Assembly (NCBI RefSeq): GCF_008312895.1
Contig: NZ_VSSP01000001.1
Span: forward strand, 310,001 to 374,000
Direction of reading: 5' to 3'
Length of the DNA: 64,000 nucleotides
Source of the DNA: Luteimonas suaedae
GTDB lineage: Bacteria; Pseudomonadota; Gammaproteobacteria; Xanthomonadales; Xanthomonadaceae
The position numbers and the translations under genes are program-made. Numbering within the stretch: the stretch's first letter is position 1; each line of letters opens with the position of its first letter. The notes beneath the pieces are model-generated. The model had not been told where the DNA came from. It ran no database searches and saw nothing but the letters and a program-made list of their open reading frames with translations. Below are positions 51,341 through 60,497 of the stretch, one piece after another.

Positions 51341-54300
51341 TCACCAATCCAGGCGCGCGCCGATCTGCCCCTCCAGTGTCCGCCGCCGCTCGCCGCCGAG
51401 ATTGCGGGTGACGTCGCCGACCGCGAACACGCTCAACGTTTCGTTGACGCGCGACACCACGCCGCCGCCGAACTCCAGCGCGCTGCCCTTGCGCTCGCTT
51501 TCGATCGCGTCGCCGCCGAACACGACCCGATCGGTTCCGGCGAAGTCGTGCCACAGGTTGGCCTTGAGGTAGGGCCGCACCACGCCGACCGCGGTGTCGT
51601 AGCTGCCGTGCAGGCGCACGCCGATTCGTGCGGTGACGGCGTCGTCCTCGTCGAACGTGACGGTGGAGAACGCGTCCTCGCGGTCGTCCAGCGACAGGCG
51701 CTGCCAGACCAGCTGCGCCTGCGGTTCGAGGATCCAGCGCTCCCCGAGCGCGAACGGCCTGCCGCCTTCGAGCGAGACGCTGATGCCGTCGCCGTCCAGG
51801 TCCACGCCCAGCCCGCGGCTCGAGCGGCTGTCACCGTCCAGGCGGGTCGCCATGACCACCGCGTCGAGATAGCCGCCGTCGGGCGCGATGCGCGACCAGT
51901 ACAGGCCGAGGTGGTCGCCGTCCAGGCGCAGGTCGCCGACCGTCAGGTTGTCCCAGCCGATCGCGAAGCCGCGCACGTCGCCGCGCATCCGCGCCTGGCC
52001 GACGAACAGCCCCAGGTGATGACGCGGAGCATCCGTGTGTTCGGAAGCGAACACGTCCACGCCCACCTGGTATCCGGTGAGCGATCCATCGAAGGTAGGC
52101 GCGACCGTGCCCGACCAGCGTTGATCGTGTCGCTGCCCGAACACGCGCAGCCAGGCCGCGGAGAACGCGCCGCCGGGTTGCAGCAATCCCTGCTCGCCCT
52201 GCCGTTCGTGGAAGGTGCCGAGCATGGCCAATCCGAGCTGTTGCGCCGCGGGCGGCACCACCGCATAGGCCGGCACTTCCACGCGGTACAGCGGCACCAC
52301 CTCGGCGATGTGCGGCCTGGCGCCGGGCGTGGGCGGCTGCGGCGGTGACGACGGCGGCACCGGCGGCGCTCCGGGTGCCGGTGGCGGTGACGGTGGCGCC
52401 GGGATGGGGGCTGGCCCGGTCGGGGGAACAGGCGGTGGCGCCGGCTCGCCCGGCGGCGCGGGTGGAACCGGTGGCTCCGGTTCCCCCGGCGGCGGCGTCG
52501 GCGCGGGCGTCGGTGGCACCGGAGGCGGCTGCAGTGGCGGCGGCGCCGGGGCCGCTTGTGGCGGCGGGGGCGGATCGGGATTCTCGGGCGTGGGCGGCGG
52601 CGGTGCCACGATGGTCGAACGCAGGTACCAGTTCTCCTCGCTGCCGTTGCTGATACCGCCGCGGAACAGGAAGTACTCGTAGGCCCCGACCGCGACCGGA
52701 TAGTTGAGCGCGAACGCACCGCTACTGGTGCTGGCGCCGTCGATGGCGTGCACCAGCAGGATGCCGTCCAGCAAGGTGTTCGCGCCGCTGCCGCCGAAGT
52801 TGACGACCTCCAAACCGGTGCTGCCGCCTGCGTTCCCGCCGGAGATCACCAGCCGGTCCGACGCCGAGCTGTCGTCGCCCAGCACAGTGTCCAGCCGCAT
52901 CGCGCCGCCGGTGCCGACATAGTCGCCGACTACCGTCAGACGGTCGCTCGCACCGGAACTGCCGTTGGTCATGTCGATGACCCCGGCATTGACGAGGGTC
53001 GCGGCGCTGCCGACGACGGATGGCGCGATCGCTGCATTCGCGCCGTTGCCGGCGAACAGGATGCTGGTCGCGTCGATGTCGAAGCGTCCTGTCGTGGTGC
53101 TGGCATCGCCGAGGACGAAGTCGCCGTCGAGCGCGAACCTGGATGCGTTCGTCAGCGACACCTGCTCCCAGCGCACGTAGCGCGACGAGCCGGTGGACGC
53201 AGTCGCATCGAACACCAGGGTGTCGGTGTCCGCTTCGGTGTTCACGTCCGCGCCTTCGCCACCGTCGATCAGGCGGTCCGGCGCCGCCGTCGCGGTCAGG
53301 CCGGCTTCGTCGAGGCCGCGCAGGATCGCGGTATCGTTGCCCGCGCCGAGCGCGACGTCGCCGCCGATCGTGCCGGCATTCTCCCAGGTGAAGCGGTCGC
53401 TGCCCTGGCCGGTGCGGACCGCGCCTCCGATCGCACCGCCGCTGACCGCGACGACGTTGTCGCCGTGCAGCTGCACGTTGGCGCTGGTGGGGTTGAACAG
53501 CACCACCTCGCCGCCGATCGCACCGTCGGTGACGATCACGGTGTCATTGCCGTTGTTGAAATTGACGTCGCCGCCGATCGCGCCGCCCGACAGTTCCAGC
53601 AGATCGTTGCCCTGCGCGGCGCGCACGTTGCCGTCGACCTGCCCGCCCGACATCCGCATCTCGTTGTTGGCCTGCTCCAGGTCCACTTCGCCGACCCGTC
53701 CATCGGTCATGGTGAAGAAATCGCCGGCGAAGAACAGCCCGACGATATGCCCGCCGTGCACCTCTGCGCGGTCGAGCTGGCTGCCCTGGTTGAGCGAAGC
53801 GATCGTGCCGCCGGTCATGGCGAAGGTATCGACGCCGGTGCCCTGGTTCACCGCACCCAGCACGGTGCCGTCGCTGATCTCGAAGCGGTCGTCGCCGGCG
53901 TTCTGGTCGACGCCGCCGCCGATCGTACCGCCGCTCATCTCCACCAGGTCGATCCCGGTGCCGCTGCGCAGGTCGCCACCTATCTCGCCGCCCGACACCA
54001 ACGCAACGTTGTCGCCATCGCCCTGGTCCAGGCTGCCGCCGAGGCTGCCGCCATGGACCTCGGCGCGATCGTCGCCGTCGCCCTGGCTGACGTTGCCGGT
54101 GATCGTGCCGCCCGACATCTCGAAGTGGTCCACGCCGCTGCCGGCGACGATGTCGCCGCCGATCGAACCGTTGGTGACGATCGCCGTATTGTCGCCTTCG
54201 CCCTGGTCCACGCCACCGCCGATGCTGCCGCCGTGCGCTTCGGCGTGATCATTACCGTCGCCCTGACTGACGCTGCCTCCAACAGTGCCGTCCCGCAGCT

Positions 54301-55030
54301 CGAACAGGTCGACACCATTGCCGGTGATCACGTCACCGCCGATCGAACCGCCGGTGACGATGATTCTGTTGTTCCCGTTGCCAAAATTGACACCACCGCC
54401 GATCGCGCCGCCAGATAGTTCCAGCAGGTCGTTGTGCTGGGCGGCCACGACATTGCCGTCGACCTGGCCGCCCGACATCCGCATTTCGTTGTTGGCCTGC
54501 TCGAGATTGACCTCGCCGATGCGGCCGCCGGTCATGGTGAAGAAATCGCCGGCGAAGAACAGCCCGACGATGTGTCCGCCGTGCATTTCCGCATGGTCGA
54601 GTTGGCTGCCCTGGTTGAGCGAAGCGATCGTGCCGCCGGTCATGACGAAGGTGTCGACACCGTTGCCCTGGCTCACCGCGCCCATGACGGTGCCATCCCC
54701 GATGACGAAGGCATCAGCGCCGCCGCCCTGGACGACGCCGCCGGTGATGGTGCCCGACTGCATCTCGACGCGGTCCGCACCGAGACCGAACGTCACGCTG
54801 CCGTCGAGCGTGCCGCTGCCGCCCTCGGGGAACAGCAGCGTATTGCTGCCGCCGGTATCGACCAGGTCGCCTATGGAGACGTCGCTGCTGCAGGTGTAGG
54901 TGTCGTCGCCCGCGGTGGGGGTCAGGTCGCATTGGGCGCTCGCGGCGCCCGCGCTCAGTGCGAGGGCGGTCGCGATCGCAGTTGCGAGCATCGAGCGGGA
55001 CCAGGAGGGGTTTACCGGTTTACGAGGCAT
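51341..55030 (-). CDS. Type V autotransporter with 20-residue tandem repeats
   Basis: Protein of 1229 residues. A signal peptide lies at about 1-33 (ATALALSAGAASAQ). The passenger contains about 20 degenerate 20-residue repeats of the form VxQGxGxDxxxxxGGxIGGx, from about residue 75 to 560, probably forming a beta-solenoid. An autotransporter-style domain follows (GGxANTLLDGILLVHAIDG region). A proline-rich linker spans about 806-905. The C-terminal autotransporter beta-barrel (about 930-1229) ends in RLDW. Two 105-residue segments are near-identical and 275 residues apart, showing an in-frame duplication. It contains two cysteines near the N-terminus only (QCDLTP, YTCSS). The function is probably surface display or adhesion. 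The BvgAS-like system nearby could control it. Confidence 0.9.
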   Translation of the reverse strand: MPRKPVNPSWSRSMLATAIATALALSAGAASAQCDLTPTAGDDTYTCSSDVSIGDLVDTGGSNTLLFPEGGSGTLDGSVTFGLGADRVEMQSGTITGGVVQGGGADAFVIGDGTVMGAVSQGNGVDTFVMTGGTIASLNQGSQLDHAEMHGGHIVGLFFAGDFFTMTGGRIGEVNLEQANNEMRMSGGQVDGNVVAAQHNDLLELSGGAIGGGVNFGNGNNRIIVTGGSIGGDVITGNGVDLFELRDGTVGGSVSQGDGNDHAEAHGGSIGGGVDQGEGDNTAIVTNGSIGGDIVAGSGVDHFEMSGGTITGNVSQGDGDDRAEVHGGSLGGSLDQGDGDNVALVSGGEIGGDLRSGTGIDLVEMSGGTIGGGVDQNAGDDRFEISDGTVLGAVNQGTGVDTFAMTGGTIASLNQGSQLDRAEVHGGHIVGLFFAGDFFTMTDGRVGEVDLEQANNEMRMSGGQVDGNVRAAQGNDLLELSGGAIGGDVNFNNGNDTVIVTDGAIGGEVVLFNPTSANVQLHGDNVVAVSGGAIGGAVRTGQGSDRFTWENAGTIGGDVALGAGNDTAILRGLDEAGLTATAAPDRLIDGGEGADVNTEADTDTLVFDATASTGSSRYVRWEQVSLTNASRFALDGDFVLGDASTTTGRFDIDATSILFAGNGANAAIAPSVVGSAATLVNAGVIDMTNGSSGASDRLTVVGDYVGTGGAMRLDTVLGDDSSASDRLVISGGNAGGSTGLEVVNFGGSGANTLLDGILLVHAIDGASTSSGAFALNYPVAVGAYEYFLFRGGISNGSEENWYLRSTIVAPPPPTPENPDPPPPPQAAPAPPPLQPPPVPPTPAPTPPPGEPEPPVPPAPPGEPAPPPVPPTGPAPIPAPPSPPPAPGAPPVPPSSPPQPPTPGARPHIAEVVPLYRVEVPAYAVVPPAAQQLGLAMLGTFHERQGEQGLLQPGGAFSAAWLRVFGQRHDQRWSGTVAPTFDGSLTGYQVGVDVFASEHTDAPRHHLGLFVGQARMRGDVRGFAIGWDNLTVGDLRLDGDHLGLYWSRIAPDGGYLDAVVMATRLDGDSRSSRGLGVDLDGDGISVSLEGGRPFALGERWILEPQAQLVWQRLSLDDREDAFSTVTFDEDDAVTARIGVRLHGSYDTAVGVVRPYLKANLWHDFAGTDRVVFGGDAIESERKGSALEFGGGVVSRVNETLSVFAVGDVTRNLGGERRRTLEGQIGARLDW
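53571..53885. repeat. Internal duplicated block of the autotransporter gene, copy 2
   Basis: Encodes the segment around TFAMTGGTIASLNQGSQLDR and VDLEQANNEMRMSGGQVDGN. It is about 90% like the block at 54396-54710, with an offset of 825 bases, exactly 275 codons. Confidence 0.85.
54396..54710. repeat. Internal duplicated block of the autotransporter gene, copy 1
   Basis: Encodes the segment around TFVMTGGTIASLNQGSQLDH and VNLEQANNEMRMSGGQVDGN, nearer the N-terminus than copy 2. Differences between copies are scattered single bases. Confidence 0.85.
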
Positions 55031-55148
55031 GCGTGCGTTTCCCTACGTGGCCGGTCAACGCCGAAGTACGGCGCAGTCCGGATTCTGATGATTCCCCCCT
55101 CTGTTGCCGGCTTATCAATCAGCTTGAGGTGAAGGCGACGTGAAAATC

Positions 55149-55196
55149 CCACAAGCGGGAGAGGGGCATGTCTGCGACAAGTGGAAACAACCTGCA
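55149..55196. repeat. Mosaic repeat, family 3 fragment F
   Basis: ACAAGCGGGAGAGGGGCATG followed by TCTGCGACAAGTGGAAACAA matches the right terminus of copy C (GCAAGCGGGAGAGGGGGCAT, CTACGACATGTGTAAACACT). Only this end remains, just upstream of the autotransporter gene. Confidence 0.6.
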
Positions 55197-55215
55197 AAGA
55201 ACTCATTACTCCAGC

Positions 55216-55452
55216 TCAGTGGACGGACGGCGCGTAATCCGGCATCGGCCGGGGCTGCGGACGCAACATCTCCGCGATGGTTCCGTGATACTGCAGCAGC
55301 GCCGCTTCGTTGCGACCGAACAGCAGATCCGGGGTCATCCCGGTCGCCAAGTTGGCCTGGATGCCTTCGGCGCGAAGGAAGTCTTCTTCGGCGACGGTCC
55401 GCATCAAAAGCTCCATGTTGCGCCGCCAGTGCTCCCGTACTTCCATGCGCAT
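55216..55452 (-). pseudogene. Remnant of a Rieske-type ring-hydroxylating oxygenase alpha subunit (C-terminal end)
   Basis: A 78-codon frame whose product (for example RTVAEEDFLRAEGIQANLAT and LLFGRNEAALLQYHGTIAEM) resembles the C-terminal tail of the catalytic domain of Rieske oxygenase alpha subunits, where ED, IQ and FGRNE are typical. The full proteins have over 350 residues with an N-terminal Rieske CxH...CxxH cluster. No such sequence is found upstream in any frame between 55453 and 55655. An ATG at 55452 and a TGA stop exist, so it could be translated, but a decayed gene is more likely. The recognition is from memory of family motifs. Confidence 0.5.
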
Positions 55453-55655
55453 GACGATCGCTCCATGAGAGTGATGCCCGGCACCGGGGCTTCATCGTCC
55501 AGGTCCACGCGCAAACTACCCGCTATGCGAAGCATTGGACTCGAAGGCCGGGCTCGGTACTGTGCCGGCCGTCAAAGGCTGAACGCTCCGATGCGAGTCC
55601 AGCTGCCGCAAGACAAGCGGCTGGCCACTGGCGGCGGACGCTGGGGCTCGGGAGC

Positions 55656-56300
55656 CTACGAGGAAAGTCTGGCGCTGCGCAGGTAATCGAACAGCTCGGC
55701 GTCGTTCTTGAGGCCGAGCTTGCGCATGGCGTCGCGTTTCTGCCGGCTGATCGTGGTGATCCCGCGGTGCAGGCGCTCGGCGATCTGGCTGACGGTCAGG
55801 CCGGACGCCAACAGGCGCAGCACCTCCGTCTCGCGCGGTGAAGGCCGCTTCGGTGCGTCCTCGGTCACCCGGGTGTCGCCGGTTTCGGCCACGCGCTGCC
55901 TGAGTGTCTGGCTGACGTAGGAGGCGCCGCGGTGCACGGTCTGGATGGCGACGGGTAGCTCCTCCATCGACGAGGTCTTGTCGACCAGCCCGAGCACGCC
56001 GGCGGAGGCGACCATCCGCAGAATGCCCAGATTGCTGGCCGCGCTCAGCATGAGGATCGGCAGGTCGGGATACTGGCGACGGATCAGGCCGATCATCGGG
56101 AAGCCGTCGGCCTGCTGGCTGCCGGGCATGGAGAAGTCGGTGACCAGGACGTCGCAGGGGTGCGCCGCCAGCGCCTGGAGCAACTCGTCGGGGTTGGTGG
56201 CCTCGGCGACGATGGCGCCCACGCCGCTGGACTCGATCACCGCCCGCGCACCGATGCGGACCACGTGATGATCGTCGGCGACGATGATGCGCAGGCTCAT
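55656..56300 (-). CDS. NarL/BvgA-type response regulator
   Basis: Response regulator of 214 residues. The receiver domain (1-120) has the acidic pair at DD (9-10), phospho-acceptor D55 (VTDFSMPG) and conserved lysine in GLVDKTSS. The C-terminal LuxR-type helix-turn-helix (about 148-205) includes LSPRETEVLRLLASG-like PSPRETEVLRLLASGLTVSQ and GITTISRQKRDAMRKLGLKN. It is divergent, across 75 bases, from a BvgS-like hybrid kinase, its likely partner. The arrangement and domain types match BvgA/EvgA with BvgS/EvgS. Confidence 0.9.
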   Translation of the reverse strand: MSLRIIVADDHHVVRIGARAVIESSGVGAIVAEATNPDELLQALAAHPCDVLVTDFSMPGSQQADGFPMIGLIRRQYPDLPILMLSAASNLGILRMVASAGVLGLVDKTSSMEELPVAIQTVHRGASYVSQTLRQRVAETGDTRVTEDAPKRPSPRETEVLRLLASGLTVSQIAERLHRGITTISRQKRDAMRKLGLKNDAELFDYLRSARLSS

Positions 56301-56320
56301 GGACTAGTATCGATTGTTGC

Positions 56321-56334
56321 AGCGTGAAAACGCT
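56321..56334. promoter_or_regulatory. Palindrome between the divergent two-component genes
   Basis: AGCGTGAAAACGCT has 5 bp arms around GAAA in the 75-base gap between the regulator and kinase starts. It shares AGCGTGAAAAC with the direct repeats upstream of trehalase. It may be an autoregulatory site or a short hairpin. Confidence 0.4.
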
Positions 56335-56375
56335 CGCAGCGGCCTGGCTCAGGAAGACTGGAGGAAGTAACGCCC

Positions 56376-59300
56376 ATGCGTTCGCACCCTGTCTGTTGGC
56401 GGCTGCTGGCCGTGATGCTACTGCTGGTCTTTCCAATACTTCCGCTGCAGGCCGAGGACCGGTTGCCGTTGTCTCCGCGCCAGGAAGCCTGGCTGCAGAA
56501 ACACCCGGTCGTCGTCGTCGGATTGTACGACAGGGGCTGGCCGCCCTACGAATCCATCGAGGCGGGCCGGCCGCAAGGATTCGGCTACGACTATCTGCGG
56601 GAGCTGGCGGGCCGGCTCGGCGTGGAGCTGCGCACGCGCACTTATTCCGACTGGGCCGATATGCTGGACGACGCCTGCGCCGGTGAGCTCGATGTGGTGA
56701 TGAATCTGGCCCTCACCGCCGAGCGCACCCGCTGCCTGGTCTTCACCCGGCAGTACGCCGAGGCGCCGATAGCGCTGATCGGGCAGCCGCAGGACGCACG
56801 GTTGGCGGCCAATCCCGACCTCGAGGGCCTGCGCCTGGTCACCGACCGGAACTTCGCCACGTCCCGCGCCGCCCGCGAACGCTACCCCGGGGCGCAACAC
56901 CTGGAGGCCGACGACACCGTCGATGCGCTGCGGATGGTGTCCTCCGGCGCGGCGGACGCCTACCTGGGCAATCCGTACGTCGCCTCGGCGCTGATCGCCG
57001 AGCGGCACCTCACCCGTGTCGTGCTGGTCCGGCCGACCGACTTGCCGGTGGATACGCTGCATTTCGCCGTCCCGAACGGGAAGGCGCCGCTGGCCGAGGC
57101 GCTGGACGACGCCCTGGCCTCGATCCCGGAGGCGCAAGGCCGCGCAATGCGCACGCGCTGGCTCAGGCCGCTGCAGTGGGAAGGCAGCGGCCTGATCCTG
57201 AGCGAAGCGGAAAAGGCCGCACTGGCGCAGCCGCTGCGGCTGGGCTTCGCGCCCAACTGGGCGCCGATCTCGTTCCTCGACGAGCACGACCAGGCGAGCG
57301 GCCTCGCCGGCGAGTACCTGCGGCGGTTCCGCGCGTTGGGCGCCAACCTGCAAATGGCCGATGTCGAAGACTGGCAGGGCATCCGGGATGGGGCGCTAGG
57401 CGGTGAACTGGACGCGATCATGGGCGTTCCGGAGGACCTGCCCTGGCTCGGCAACGAGTGGGTGTTCAGCCAGCCGTTCCTGACGGTGGCCAATGTGATC
57501 GTGACCCGCCGGGGCAGCGAGGGCGTACTCGATCTCGGCGATCTGGACGGACAGGTGATCGCGCTCTCCGATCCCGACCGGCTGGGGCCGCCGATCCTGG
57601 CGCAGGCGCCGCGGGCGCGGATCGTGCCGGCGCGCGGCGCGGAGAAGGGGCTGGAAATGCTCCGCGACGAACAGGTGGATGCGTACGTCGGCAATCTCGC
57701 CGCGGTCGATCGCTTCCTGCGCGACCGCTATTCGGGCGAACTGTACATCGCCGCGCCCGCGGGTATCGAGGACCGCCTCGCCTTCGGCGTGCATCGCCGC
57801 CATGCGCCGCTGGCGACCGCGTTCGACCGGATGCTGCTGTCCCTGTCGCCGCGCGAGCGCGAGGCGATCCGCAGCGATTGGCTGGCGGTGGAGTACCACA
57901 GCGGCCTGCAGTGGCGGACGGTCCTGCGCTGGGCCGTGCCGCTGCTGCTGATCCTGCTCACCGCCGGCCTGGTGCACGGCCTGGGCCACTGGCGGCTCCG
58001 CCGCGAGGTCGAGGAGCGCAGGCGGGTCGAAAAGCGCCTGGACGAGGTGACGAGCAATCTGCCCGCCGTGGTCTACCAGGCCCGGCGCGAAACGGACGGC
58101 ACCATCGCCTTTCCCTTCATCGTCGGCGACATGCCGTCGCTGTTCGGCGTGAGCGCCGAGCGGGCCATGGGCGACGAGCGCGAGCTGTTCGCGCGCGTGC
58201 ATCCGGAGGACCAATCCCGGCTGGTCGAGGCGATGGCGCGTTCGGTGAGCGACTTCGCGCCCATCGACGCCGAATTTCGCGGCCTGTCCGCCGACGGCGG
58301 CTGGCGCTGGGTGCGCTCGCGCGGCCTGCCGCACCGGGCCGAGGACGGCGCGTTCCTGTGGAGCGGCTACTGGATCGACGTGACCCAGGCGCACGAGCAG
58401 GCCGATGAACTGGCCGCGGCCAAGACCGTCGCGGAGCGGGCGGCCGCGGCCAAGGCGGACTTCCTGGCGACGATGAGCCACGAGATCCGCACGCCGATGA
58501 GCGGCGTACTCGGCATGCTCGAGATGCTGGCGCATACCGAACTGGACGCCGAACAGCGACGCGTGCTGGCGTCGATCGACGAATCGGCACAGATGCTGCG
58601 GCAGATCCTCGACGACATCCTCGACGTCTCCAAGATGGAGGCCGGCGCGCTGTCGCTGGAGCCGGTGCCGGTGTCCCTGCGCCGGATCATCGACAACGTG
58701 CAGCAGATGCTCACGCCGCAGGCGTCGGCCAAGGGATTGCGGTTCGAGGCCCGAGTCGGTGAAGGCGTGGCCGAGGCGCACGGTGCGGACGGCGTGCGCC
58801 TGCGCCAGATCCTGTTCAACCTGATCAGCAACGCGATCAAGTTCACCGAGCGGGGCAGGGTGGAAGTCGCCCTCGACCTGCTGGAGGACCTGGGCGATCG
58901 GCAGACGCTGCGCCTGGCGGTGACCGACACCGGCATCGGCATCGCCCCGGACCGGCAGGCGCATCTGTTCCGCCCGTTCTCCCAGGCCGAGACGTCCACC
59001 ACCCGGCGCTACGGCGGTACCGGCCTGGGGCTGAGCATCTGCCGGCGGCTGGTGGACATGATGGGTGGGGAACTGCGCCTGAGCAGCGTGCCGGGCGAGG
59101 GGACGCGGGTCGAAGCGATCCTGGTCCTGCCGCTGGCAGATCCGGGCGCCGTGGACGCGGCCGTGTCCGGGCTCCCCGCGGAGCCGGCGTACACGGGTGA
59201 TCCGGAAGGCTGGCGCGGATGTCGCGTCCTGGTGGTGGAGGACCATCCGACCAACCAGGTGCTGATGCAATGGCGCATGAGCCAATTCGGTATCGACTGC

Positions 59301-60038
59301 GAATTAGCCGACGACGGCATCACCGCGCTGGAAGCGCTGCGCAGGTCGCGCTTCGACCTGGTGATCACCGACTGCCGTATGCCGGGGATGGACGGCTATG
59401 CGCTGACCCGCGAGATCCGCCGGCGCGAAGCCGAATGTGGCGAACCCCGGCTGCCGGTGATCGCGTTGACCGCGAGTGCGTTGCAGGAAGAGGCCGAGCG
59501 CTGCCGCGCCGCCGGCATGGACGATTTCATGGCCAAGCCGGTGCCGCTGGCGACTCTGCACCAGGTCCTCGCGCGCTGGCTGCCGCGCAATGGCGGTTGC
59601 GATGAGGCCGCTGCCGCTACCACCGATGCATCCGTATCCGAATCCACATCCGCAGCAGCACTCATATCTGCATCCGTATCAGCACCCGTATCGGCGGCGC
59701 CAGCGCCGGCGTCCGGAATACGCCAGGAGCTGATGCGCCGCTACGGCTCCGCCGAGGTGGTGGTGCAGCTGGCGGCAAGCCTGGTAGCGGCCACGAGCGA
59801 CGACCTGGGCGGCATCAGGTCGGCGCTGGCGCAGGACGACGCCGATGCCGTGCACCAGCGGCTGCACCGCATCGCCGGCGGCATCGGTGTGGCCGGCGCC
59901 CAAGCGCTGGCGCAACGGACATCGGACCTCATGGATGCGATCGACCGCGACGGTACACAGACGCACCGGGACGCGCTGTTGCGTCACATGGGCGAGATTG
60001 AAGCCTTCGTGGACGAACTGGCTCGGGATGCGATCTAG
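56376..60038 (+). CDS. BvgS/EvgS-type hybrid sensor histidine kinase
   Basis: Unorthodox kinase of 1220 residues. It has a signal peptide (1-27), two periplasmic solute-binding (Venus flytrap) domains at about 40-275 and 285-505, a membrane helix at about 515-538, and a PAS domain at about 550-675. The HisKA domain has phospho-acceptor H702 (TMSHEIRTPM). The ATPase domain has NLISNAIKF, DTGIGI and GGTGLGLSI. The receiver domain has D999 (ITDCRMPGMDG) and the C-terminal HPt domain H1164 (RLHRIAGG). A four-step His-Asp-His-Asp relay ending on the adjacent NarL-type regulator is implied. A low-complexity Ser/Ala linker lies between receiver and HPt. The ligand is unknown. Confidence 0.93.
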   Translation: MRSHPVCWRLLAVMLLLVFPILPLQAEDRLPLSPRQEAWLQKHPVVVVGLYDRGWPPYESIEAGRPQGFGYDYLRELAGRLGVELRTRTYSDWADMLDDACAGELDVVMNLALTAERTRCLVFTRQYAEAPIALIGQPQDARLAANPDLEGLRLVTDRNFATSRAARERYPGAQHLEADDTVDALRMVSSGAADAYLGNPYVASALIAERHLTRVVLVRPTDLPVDTLHFAVPNGKAPLAEALDDALASIPEAQGRAMRTRWLRPLQWEGSGLILSEAEKAALAQPLRLGFAPNWAPISFLDEHDQASGLAGEYLRRFRALGANLQMADVEDWQGIRDGALGGELDAIMGVPEDLPWLGNEWVFSQPFLTVANVIVTRRGSEGVLDLGDLDGQVIALSDPDRLGPPILAQAPRARIVPARGAEKGLEMLRDEQVDAYVGNLAAVDRFLRDRYSGELYIAAPAGIEDRLAFGVHRRHAPLATAFDRMLLSLSPREREAIRSDWLAVEYHSGLQWRTVLRWAVPLLLILLTAGLVHGLGHWRLRREVEERRRVEKRLDEVTSNLPAVVYQARRETDGTIAFPFIVGDMPSLFGVSAERAMGDERELFARVHPEDQSRLVEAMARSVSDFAPIDAEFRGLSADGGWRWVRSRGLPHRAEDGAFLWSGYWIDVTQAHEQADELAAAKTVAERAAAAKADFLATMSHEIRTPMSGVLGMLEMLAHTELDAEQRRVLASIDESAQMLRQILDDILDVSKMEAGALSLEPVPVSLRRIIDNVQQMLTPQASAKGLRFEARVGEGVAEAHGADGVRLRQILFNLISNAIKFTERGRVEVALDLLEDLGDRQTLRLAVTDTGIGIAPDRQAHLFRPFSQAETSTTRRYGGTGLGLSICRRLVDMMGGELRLSSVPGEGTRVEAILVLPLADPGAVDAAVSGLPAEPAYTGDPEGWRGCRVLVVEDHPTNQVLMQWRMSQFGIDCELADDGITALEALRRSRFDLVITDCRMPGMDGYALTREIRRREAECGEPRLPVIALTASALQEEAERCRAAGMDDFMAKPVPLATLHQVLARWLPRNGGCDEAAAATTDASVSESTSAAALISASVSAPVSAAPAPASGIRQELMRRYGSAEVVVQLAASLVAATSDDLGGIRSALAQDDADAVHQRLHRIAGGIGVAGAQALAQRTSDLMDAIDRDGTQTHRDALLRHMGEIEAFVDELARDAI

Positions 60039-60069
60039 AGCGGTTTCTTATCAGATGCTTACGCTTTTG

Positions 60070-60364
60070 CCCCCTCTCCCGCTTGCGGGGTGAGGGCGTG
60101 CGGCTTACGGGCCATTGGCCCGTGCGCGACCGAACGTCCACGCGCTGCGCGCGTGGGCCAGGGCGCGGAGCGGGGTTGGGGTGAGGGCGCTCTTGGCGAG
60201 ACATCAAAAGCGCCCTCATCCGCCCCCCGACTAAAGCACTCGGGGGCAGGCTCTTCGGGCACCTCGCTCCGCGCCCCGGCCCTGCGCAGCGCGCAGGGCG
60301 CTCAGGCGCGCGCGAGCCAAGGGCTCGCAAGCCGCACGCCTTCGCCCCGTAAACGGGAGAAGGA
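60070..60364. repeat. Mosaic repeat, family 3 copy B
   Basis: Starts CCCTCTCCCGCTTGCGGGG and ends CCCGTAAACGGGAGAAGGAA. The inner blocks equal those of copy A in the same order, with an extra GCCCGTGCGCGACCGAACGT block. It fills most of the 459 bp gap after the BvgS-like gene; the remaining bases to 60497 include ACACTTGCGCCAAAA, repeated after copy C. Confidence 0.8.
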
Positions 60365-60497
60365 ATCCGTCAACACTTGCGCCAAAACTGCTCTAGCTCA
60401 TCCTCGGCAGCGGTGTTTTCGTACTTGTTGCAGGGACGCCGCGAATACCGAGCGGCAAAGTACGCGAATGGGAAACGCCCCTTTCGCGAGTGCCGCC

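Noticed and set aside
54714..54932. Short frames opposite the autotransporter signal region
   Set aside because: They overlap the well-supported signal peptide and first repeats on the other strand and have no start signal.
51341..55030. Tandem 60 bp units of the autotransporter gene as a CRISPR-like array or satellite
   Set aside because: The units are protein-coding in a single frame with codon-level conservation of GGxI and GxGxD residues; there are no unique spacers.
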